Source: Xanthobacteraceae bacterium
Lineage (GTDB): Bacteria; Pseudomonadota; Alphaproteobacteria; Rhizobiales; Xanthobacteraceae
Assembly (NCBI GenBank): GCA_019746355.1
Contig: JAIESC010000247.1
Location: 1 to 10,063 of the forward strand
Reading direction: 5' to 3'
Length of the DNA: 10,063 nucleotides
Shown here: positions 5,440 to 10,063 of the stretch, piece by piece
Layout of the letters: the number at the start of each line of letters is the position of its first letter
Numbering within the stretch: the first letter of the stretch is position 1
The notes under the pieces: generated by a model
What the model saw: the letters and a program-made list of their open reading frames with translations, nothing else
Database searches by the model: none
What the model was told of the DNA's origin: nothing
Program-made: the position numbers and the translations under genes

Positions 5440-5715
5440 ATGACAGAACCCCACCGCCCGAGGGTGAAGTACGTCATCGGGCCAGATGGCAGTCCGCTGA
5501 CGATCGCGGATCTACCTGCGCCCGGTACCAAACGGTGGGTGATCCGCCGTAAGGCCGAGGTTGTGGCCGCCGTCCGCGGTGGTCTCCTCTCCCTTGAGGA
5601 AGCCTGCAGCCGTTACACCCTGACAGTGGACGAGTTCCTGTCCTGGCAGTTCTCCATCGACCAGCACGGTCTGGCCGGATTGCGCACCACCCGCATCCAG
5701 CAATACCGCCAGTAA
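5440..5715 (+). CDS. sciP: CtrA inhibitor protein SciP (DUF1153)
   Basis: 91 residues, almost the length of Caulobacter SciP (about 93). SciP is a small helix-turn-helix protein that binds CtrA and blocks its activation of transcription in G1 cells, affecting many flagellar promoters. The family signature covers nearly the whole chain: RVKYVIGPDGSPLTIADLP, then KRWVIRRKAEVVAAVRGGLL, SLEEACSRYTLTVDEFLSWQ and HGLAGLRTTRIQQYR. An upstream in-frame ATG at 5398 would add 14 residues. I choose 5440 because family members begin close to the RVKYV motif, and a GTGAG stretch lies about 6 nt before this ATG. The gene is flanked on both sides by intrinsic terminators, so it is its own unit, placed between two flagellar operons that CtrA or its downstream cascade should control. 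Confidence 0.93.
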   Translation: MTEPHRPRVKYVIGPDGSPLTIADLPAPGTKRWVIRRKAEVVAAVRGGLLSLEEACSRYTLTVDEFLSWQFSIDQHGLAGLRTTRIQQYRQ

Positions 5716-5764
5716 GCGTTTCCGGCGCGAATAAGCGTCAGCCACTCCATTTCATTGCAATTTT

Positions 5765-5818
5765 CCGAAAACCAGCTCCGTCGCGGGAAGCTGGTTTTCG
5801 GCATTTCCTCTTTTTCTC
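5765..5818 (+). terminator. Rho-independent terminator of sciP
   Basis: CCGAAAACCAGCT (5765-5777) pairs perfectly over 13 bp with AGCTGGTTTTCGG (5789-5801) around an 11-nt loop, followed by a U-rich run (TTTCCTCTTTTTC). It ends just before the CtrA-like motifs, so sciP transcripts should not read into fliF. Confidence 0.88.
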
Positions 5819-5825
5819 CCCAGCC

Positions 5826-5855
5826 GTTAACCCGCGTTAACCATATGGAAACCAT
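5826..5855 (+). promoter_or_regulatory. CtrA-like half-site cluster, fliF promoter region
   Basis: GTTAACC occurs twice, at 5826-5832 and 5836-5842, exactly 10 bp (one helical turn) apart. The second is part of TTAACCAT (5837-5844), which is identical to the 8-mer reported for CtrA targets in Caulobacter. A third AACCAT follows at 5850-5855. The TTAA-TTAA spacing is 6, not the usual 7. In Caulobacter fliF is a direct CtrA target with the box at the -35 region. I could not identify a convincing -10 element here, which is normal for CtrA-activated promoters. Confidence 0.7.
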
Positions 5856-5911
5856 AGATAGGCAAATTCTGCCCAGTCGGTGCGTGGCACCGAATCTGTG
5901 GGGCTGGTTCG

Positions 5912-7516
5912 TTGCAGGGTCTGGTTTCCTTCCTGAAAGGTCTGGGCGCGGCGCGGATGGCGGCTATGGCCGCCGTAACGCTGGCGCTGGTCGGTTTCTT
6001 CGGCTTCGTCATCATGCGCGTCACCACGCCGCCGATGGCCACCCTCTTCACCGACCTCAGCTATGAAGACTCCTCGGCGATCATCAAGGATCTGGAACGC
6101 CAAGGCATTCCCTACGAGATGAAGAATGACGGCGCCGTGATCCAGGTGCCGAAGGACAAGATCACCCGGCTGCGCATGAAACTCGCCGAAGGCGGCCTGC
6201 CCAAGGGCGGCGGCATCGGTTACGAGATTTTCGACAAGTCCGACGCCCTTGGCTCCACCAGCTTCGTCCAGAACATCAATCATCTGCGCGCCCTCGAAGG
6301 CGAACTGGCCCGCACCATCAAGGCCATCGATCGCATCCAGGCGGCCCGGGTGCATCTGGTATTGCCGGAACGGCCGCTGTTCTCCCGGGAAACCCCGGAG
6401 CCTTCAGCCTCCATCGTGCTGCGCGTGCGCGGCGCGCTCGAACCCCAGCAGGTCCGCGCCATCCGCCATATCGTTGCCTCCGCCGTCAACGGCATGAAGG
6501 CGCAGCGGGTTTCGATCGTCGACGAAACCGGCCAATTGCTGGCCAACGGCGCGGCCGGAGACGGCGCGGCCGACGGCGGCAGCGGCGACGAGCGCCGCGC
6601 CTCGTTCGAAAAGCGCATGCGCGATCAGGTCGAGACCATCGTGTCCTCGGTGGTCGGCTCGGGCCGGGCCCGCGTCCAGCTCTCGGCGGACTTCGACTAC
6701 AACAAGATCACCCAGACCTCGGACAAGTTCGACCCCGAGGGCCGCGTGCTGCGCTCCAGCCAGTCCCGTGAAGAATCCGCGGCAACCGCCAATGCCAATG
6801 ACGGTCAGGTCACCGTCAACAACGAGTTGCCCGGCGCGCAGGGACAGGGCGGCGGCGCCACCGCCAAGGACCAGAGCAAGAAAAGCGAGGAAATCAACAA
6901 TTACGAGATTTCCCGCGTCACCAAGACCGAAGTGACCGAAGCCGGCCGCGTCAACCGCATCTCGGTCGCCGTGCTGGTGGACGGCAGCTACAGCAAGAAC
7001 GACAAGGGCGAGGTCGTCTACGCAGCGCGCTCGAAGGAAGAGCTCGACCGCATCGCCACGCTGGTGCGTTCCGCCATCGGCTTCGACCAGAAGCGCGGCG
7101 ATCAGGTCGAGATCGTGAATCTGCGCTTCGCGGATGTGCCGTCGGTGATCCCAACCGACACTCCGAAGGGCTTCCTCGGCATGTTCCAGTTCACCAAGGA
7201 CGACATCATGTACTTCGTCGAGCTCGGCGTGATGCTGATCCTCGGCATTATCGTGGTGTTCATGGTGGTCCGCCCGCTGCTCAAGCGCGTGCTGGCGGCC
7301 GATCCGGCCGCCGCCGCCCGCGCGCCGCTCCCGGCGCCGCTTGAAGCTCCGCCGGCGCCGGTCCAGCCGCAGATCGCCGCAACCTCGATGATCGACGTCG
7401 CGCAGGTGCAGGGCCAGGTCCACGCCCAGTCCGTGCATCGCGTCGGCGAGCTCGCCGACCGCAATCCGAACGAGACTGCATCCATCATTCGTCAGTGGCT
7501 TTCAGAACCGGCTTGA
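5912..7516 (+). CDS. fliF: Flagellar MS-ring protein FliF
   Basis: 534 residues. FliF forms the MS ring in the inner membrane, the base for the export apparatus and for the FliG rotor. It has a first membrane helix (about 16-36, ending GFFGFVIM), the YscJ/FliF ring-building region (about 40-210, with TLFTDLSYED, IPYEMKNDGA, MKLAEGGLPKGGGIGYEIFD and RVHLVLPERPLFSRE), the FliF C domain (about 245-415), a second membrane helix (about 432-454), and a cytoplasmic tail ending DRNPNETASIIRQWL that binds FliG. Start: the TTG at 5912 gives MQGLVSFLKGLGAAR, a conserved N-terminus in relatives. No ATG or GTG lies upstream in frame before the stop TAG at 5855, and later ATGs would cut into the first helix. 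The ribosome-binding site (GTGGGG) is weak. The leader after the CtrA-like motifs is about 60 nt. First gene of the fliFGHN-flbD operon. Confidence 0.96.
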   Translation: MQGLVSFLKGLGAARMAAMAAVTLALVGFFGFVIMRVTTPPMATLFTDLSYEDSSAIIKDLERQGIPYEMKNDGAVIQVPKDKITRLRMKLAEGGLPKGGGIGYEIFDKSDALGSTSFVQNINHLRALEGELARTIKAIDRIQAARVHLVLPERPLFSRETPEPSASIVLRVRGALEPQQVRAIRHIVASAVNGMKAQRVSIVDETGQLLANGAAGDGAADGGSGDERRASFEKRMRDQVETIVSSVVGSGRARVQLSADFDYNKITQTSDKFDPEGRVLRSSQSREESAATANANDGQVTVNNELPGAQGQGGGATAKDQSKKSEEINNYEISRVTKTEVTEAGRVNRISVAVLVDGSYSKNDKGEVVYAARSKEELDRIATLVRSAIGFDQKRGDQVEIVNLRFADVPSVIPTDTPKGFLGMFQFTKDDIMYFVELGVMLILGIIVVFMVVRPLLKRVLAADPAAAARAPLPAPLEAPPAPVQPQIAATSMIDVAQVQGQVHAQSVHRVGELADRNPNETASIIRQWLSEPA

Positions 7517-7522
7517 TCCGAC

Positions 7523-8626
7523 ATGGCAAACGCACCCGCGCTCACGAACAACAATAACAACCAGAACACCAACGACATCGCGGGTGTCGTCGCGACGCTG
7601 GCCAGCCGCCAGAGCGGCCGCGCCAGGACCAAGCCGATGTCAGGCCCCAAGCGCGCCGCCATCATGATGCTGGCGCTGGGCGAACAGTATGGCGGCAAGG
7701 TCTGGTCCATGCTGGACGATGACGAGGTGCGCGAACTGTCGGTGGTGATGTCATCGCTCGGCACCGTCGAGGCCGACGTTGTCGAAGACCTGATGCTCGA
7801 ATTCGTGTCGCGGATGTCGGCGTCCGGCGCGCTGATGGGCACGTTCGACGCCACCGAACGGTTGCTGCAGCAGTATCTGCCCTCCGATCGCGTCAACGGG
7901 ATCATGGACGAAATCCGCGGCCCTGCCGGCCGCAACATGTGGGAAAAGCTCTCCAACGTGCAGGAAGAGGTTCTCGCCAACTATCTCAAGAACGAATATC
8001 CGCAGACCATCGCGGTGGTGCTGTCGAAGCTGAAACCTGAACATGCCGCGCGCGTGCTGGCGATCCTGCCCGAGGACATGGCGCTCGACGTCGTCAACCG
8101 CATGCTGAAGATGGAAGCGGTGCAGAAGGAAGTCATCGAACGCGTCGAGCAGACCCTGCGCGTCGAATTCATGTCGAACCTGTCGCAGACCCGCCGCCGC
8201 GACGCCCATGAGGTGATGGCTGAAATCTTCAACAATTTCGACCGCCAGACCGAAACCCGCTTCATCACCTCGCTCGAAGAGGACAACCGCGAGGCGGCCG
8301 AGCGCATCAAGGCGCTGATGTTCACCTTCGACGATCTGGTCAAGCTCGATGCCGGTTCGGCGCAGACGCTGATGCGTCATGTCGACAAGGACAAGCTGGG
8401 CATCGCGCTGAAGGGCGCCAACGAGACCGTGCGCGACTTCTTCATGGGCAACATGTCGAGCCGCGCGGCCAAGATGCTGCTGGACGACATGGCCGCGGCT
8501 GGTCCGGTGCGGCTGCGCGACGTCGACGAGGCGCAGGCACTGCTGGTCAATCTCGCCAAGGATCTCGCGGCCAAGGGCGAAATCATGCTGCAGAAAAACC
8601 GCGCTGACGACGAACTGGTGTACTGA
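7523..8626 (+). CDS. fliG: Flagellar motor switch protein FliG
   Basis: 367 residues, longer than the 331 of E. coli because of an N-terminal extension (1-35, with [10 protein letters not shown]). FliG couples the FliF ring to the FliM/FliN switch and interacts with the stator to make torque. The conserved EHPQT motif of the middle domain is present as EYPQT (158-162). The five charged residues known for torque in E. coli are all kept with a constant offset of 33: K297 (IALKGA), R314 (SSRAAK), D321-D322 (LLDDM) and R330 (PVRLRDV). The C-terminal domain is therefore standard. It starts 6 nt after the fliF stop with only a weak ribosome-binding site, suggesting translational coupling. It ends overlapping fliH. 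Confidence 0.97.
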   Translation: MANAPALTNNNNNQNTNDIAGVVATLASRQSGRARTKPMSGPKRAAIMMLALGEQYGGKVWSMLDDDEVRELSVVMSSLGTVEADVVEDLMLEFVSRMSASGALMGTFDATERLLQQYLPSDRVNGIMDEIRGPAGRNMWEKLSNVQEEVLANYLKNEYPQTIAVVLSKLKPEHAARVLAILPEDMALDVVNRMLKMEAVQKEVIERVEQTLRVEFMSNLSQTRRRDAHEVMAEIFNNFDRQTETRFITSLEEDNREAAERIKALMFTFDDLVKLDAGSAQTLMRHVDKDKLGIALKGANETVRDFFMGNMSSRAAKMLLDDMAAAGPVRLRDVDEAQALLVNLAKDLAAKGEIMLQKNRADDELVY

Positions 8627-9273
8627 TGGGCGCACCCGCAAAATTCCTGTTCGATCACGACTTCGCGGCGCCGGACGTCGCCAAGGAGCGCGCCGCATCC
8701 GCCATCGAAGTCGCGCAGCAGATCGCGGAAGCCGAAGCACGTGCCTATCGCGCCGGCTTCGATGCCGCGCGGAATGAAGCCAAGGCCGAGAGCGACCGGC
8801 GCGCCGCGCTGGCGCTGGAGGAAATCGGAATTTCGATCAGGGCCATCGCCGGCCGCTTCTCGACCGTCGAGGAACGGATGGAGACGGAGGCGGTGGACGT
8901 GGCGCTTGCGGTCGCCCGCAAGCTCTGCACAGAACTGGTCGCCGCCGAGCCGCTCACCGAGATGATGGCGCTGGTCAGCGATTGCTTCCGGCACCTGACC
9001 TCGACCCCGCACATCGTGGTGCGCATTAACGACGCCCTGTACGACGCCGCGCGCGAACAGATCGAGCAACTCGCCAAACGCAGCGGCTTCGAGGGCAAAC
9101 TCGTGATCCTGGCCGAGCCGGAGATCCCTAGCGGCGACTGCAAGATCGAATGGGCCGACGGCGGCGTCACGCTCGACCGCGGCACCATCGAAGCGAAGAT
9201 CAACGAACTCGTGGGGCGCTATCTGGCGTCCCGCAATCAGGCCGGGATTCCCGGCCATGAGGACCGACCATGA
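8626..9273 (+). CDS. fliH: Flagellar assembly protein FliH
   Basis: 215 residues. FliH regulates the export ATPase FliI and links it to the switch complex through FliN. The N-terminal half (about 20-85) is Ala/Glu/Arg-rich helix, likely coiled coil, with spaced small residues (AEARAYRAGFDAARNEA). The C-terminal half has the FliH/SctL fold: ALAVARKLCTELV, a central IVVRINDALYDAAREQIEQL, and the signature LVILAEPEIPSGDCKIEWAD followed by GGVTLDRGTIEAKINELV. FliH proteins diverge strongly, so position in the operon between fliG and fliN strengthens the call. Start and the fliG stop share one base (TGATG), which implies coupled translation. fliI is not in the window. Confidence 0.9.
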   Translation: MGAPAKFLFDHDFAAPDVAKERAASAIEVAQQIAEAEARAYRAGFDAARNEAKAESDRRAALALEEIGISIRAIAGRFSTVEERMETEAVDVALAVARKLCTELVAAEPLTEMMALVSDCFRHLTSTPHIVVRINDALYDAAREQIEQLAKRSGFEGKLVILAEPEIPSGDCKIEWADGGVTLDRGTIEAKINELVGRYLASRNQAGIPGHEDRP

Positions 9274-9623
9274 GCGACACAGACACCAACGTCCCGCTTC
9301 CCGATCTCAACGCCGCCGACGCGCCGATGCCGGACGATCCGTCCCTGTTCGACGACAACGACTACGTCGGACGTATCGCGTCGGACCTCGAGGCCGTCTT
9401 CGACGTTCCGGTTCAGGTCTCGGCCGTGCTCGGCCGCTCCAAGATGGACGTCTCCGAACTGCTGAAGCTCGGACCCGGCACCGTGCTCGAACTGGACCGC
9501 CGCGTCGGCGAGGCGATCGACATCTACGTCAACAACCGGCTGGTCGCACGCGGCGAAGTCGTCCTCGTCGAGGACAAGCTCGGCGTCACCATGACGGAAA
9601 TCATCAAGGCGGAACGTTCTTAA
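9270..9623 (+). CDS. fliN: Flagellar motor switch protein FliN
   Basis: 117 residues. FliN is the lower C-ring protein of the rotor; it helps switch rotation direction and docks FliH. After an acidic, Pro/Asp-rich N-terminal tail (about 1-32), the SpoA/FliMN C-terminal domain fills 40-113: VFDVPVQVSAVLGRSKMDVS, ELLKLGPGTVLELDRRVGEA, IDIYVNNRLVARGEVVLVED, and KLGVTMTEI. All are classic FliN motifs. Its ATG overlaps the fliH stop by 4 nt (ATGA) and has a good ribosome-binding site (GAGGA) inside fliH. No fliM appears next to it; in this group fliM is usually elsewhere. Confidence 0.96.
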   Translation: MSDTDTNVPLPDLNAADAPMPDDPSLFDDNDYVGRIASDLEAVFDVPVQVSAVLGRSKMDVSELLKLGPGTVLELDRRVGEAIDIYVNNRLVARGEVVLVEDKLGVTMTEIIKAERS

Positions 9624-9637
9624 CCCAACGCGACAAC

Positions 9638-9660
9638 CCGGGGCCGGAAATGGCCCGGGC
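9638..9660 (+). repeat. GC-rich hairpin in the fliN-flbD gap
   Basis: CCCGGGGCC and GGCCCGGG form an 8-bp stem with one bulged G around GGAAAT, within the 68-nt gap between fliN and flbD. No U-tract follows (CATCTAACAAG), so it is not a normal terminator. It may stabilise upstream mRNA or lower flbD expression. It is the only sizeable gap in the operon. Confidence 0.4.
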
Positions 9661-9691
9661 ATCTAACAAGACAGAATAACAGGAGACCACC

Positions 9692-10063
9692 ATGCGGCTT
9701 CTCATCGTTGGCACCCTCAAGGGCCAGCTCACCACGGCCACCAAGATCGCCATGGACAATGGCGCGACGGTGACCCACGCCGAGGACTCAGAACAGGCGA
9801 TGCGCGTGGTGCGCGGCGGCAAGGGCGCCGACCTGCTGCTGGTCGATGTCGCTCTCGACATCCGCGATCTGGTGATCCGGCTGGAAGCCGAACACATCCA
9901 CGTTCCCATCGTCGCCTGCGGCATCACCACCGATGCGCGCGCCGCGGTCGCCGCCATTCATGCCGGCGCGAAGGAATACATCCCGCTGCCGCCCGATCCG
10001 GAACTGATCGCCGCGGTGCTCGCCGCCGTCGCCAACGACTCGCGCGACCTGATCTATCGCGAC
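9692..10063 (+). CDS. flbD: FlbD, sigma-54-dependent flagellar activator (3' end beyond window)
   Basis: Only the first 124 codons are present; the gene runs off the right edge. The translation begins MRLLIVGTLKGQLTTATKIA and contains GADLLLVDVALDI, VPIVACGITTDARAAVAAI and AGAKEYIPLPPDPELIAAVL, closely resembling the N-terminus of Caulobacter FlbD. This is a response-regulator receiver domain. In full-length FlbD an AAA+ sigma-54 interaction domain and a DNA-binding helix-turn-helix follow. The phosphoacceptor position D52 and K94 are kept, but the usual acidic pair after the first strand is replaced by G7-T8, so the metal-binding pocket looks incomplete. That fits FlbD family members controlled by the partner FliX rather than by ordinary phosphorelay. 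The ribosome-binding site is good (AGGAGA, 6 nt before ATG). Likely target in this window: the sigma-54 promoter of fliK. Confidence 0.93.
   Translation, partial: MRLLIVGTLKGQLTTATKIAMDNGATVTHAEDSEQAMRVVRGGKGADLLLVDVALDIRDLVIRLEAEHIHVPIVACGITTDARAAVAAIHAGAKEYIPLPPDPELIAAVLAAVANDSRDLIYRD

Noticed and set aside
6404..7438. Long open frame (344 codons) on the minus strand opposite fliF
   Set aside because: It lies entirely antisense to the unmistakable FliF coding sequence and its His/Asp/Ala/Val-rich translation is typical of the complement of GC-rich codons. No ribosome-binding site or known motif.
7751..8740. Open frame of 329 codons on the minus strand opposite fliG and the start of fliH
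   Set aside because: Antisense shadow of FliG; composition (His, Arg, Asp, Val, Leu) reflects reverse-complemented codons and no domain is visible.
8377..9258. Open frame of 293 codons on the minus strand opposite fliG/fliH
   Set aside because: Antisense to well supported genes, with no recognisable motif and overlapping another shadow frame.
9621..9627. TTAACCC motif at the fliN stop, resembling a CtrA half-site before flbD
   Set aside because: A single half-site formed partly by the stop codon, with no second half at the right spacing; likely chance.
1..10063. Search for a defence system, mobile element, CRISPR array or novel gene cluster
   Set aside because: Except for the small exported protein, every gene belongs to a recognised family; no transposase, integrase, direct-repeat array or attachment site is visible.

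Overview
This is an ordinary chromosomal stretch from a high-GC alphaproteobacterium. The best fit is the Bradyrhizobium / Rhodopseudomonas / Nitrobacter / Afipia group. That placement rests on protein resemblance, on Caulobacter-type regulators (SciP, FlbD), on CtrA-like TTAACC motifs, and on the pairing of mnmA with a Rhodobacter-type phospholipid methyltransferase; it is inference from memory, not a search. I see no phage, transposon, CRISPR array or defence system.

Left part (1-2617, all minus strand). A complete elongator tRNA-Met with encoded CCA sits at the edge behind a near-consensus housekeeping promoter. Next, against the numbering, come a small exported Pro-rich protein of unknown function, a PmtA-like SAM methyltransferase, and mnmA (tRNA 2-thiouridylase). 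An exact match to the alphaproteobacterial general-stress sigma factor (EcfG) promoter consensus lies directly before the small exported gene.

Right part (2618-10063, all plus strand) is a flagellar and cell-cycle locus. A divergent intergenic region carries a sigma-54 promoter with upstream dyads and an AT-rich segment. It leads into fliK (hook-length control) and flgD (hook cap). A REP-like palindrome and a strong intrinsic terminator close that unit. Then comes sciP (CtrA-inhibitory protein, DUF1153) as its own unit, with a CtrA-like box before it and a 13-bp-stem terminator after it. Next is a cluster of CtrA-like half-sites and the basal-body/switch operon fliF-fliG-fliH-fliN-flbD, with overlapping or nearly touching genes. 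The last gene runs off the window.

How it fits together (Caulobacter knowledge plus inference). CtrA would switch on fliF-flbD through the TTAACC cluster, and SciP, encoded just upstream, would restrain CtrA activity. FlbD, made at the end of that operon, would then activate the sigma-54 promoter of the later genes fliK-flgD. The window would thus hold the early promoter, its brake, the late activator and one late target within 7 kb. The parts are known. The observations most worth checking are the promoter architecture, the EcfG-type site, the degenerate FlbD receiver and the REP-like element.
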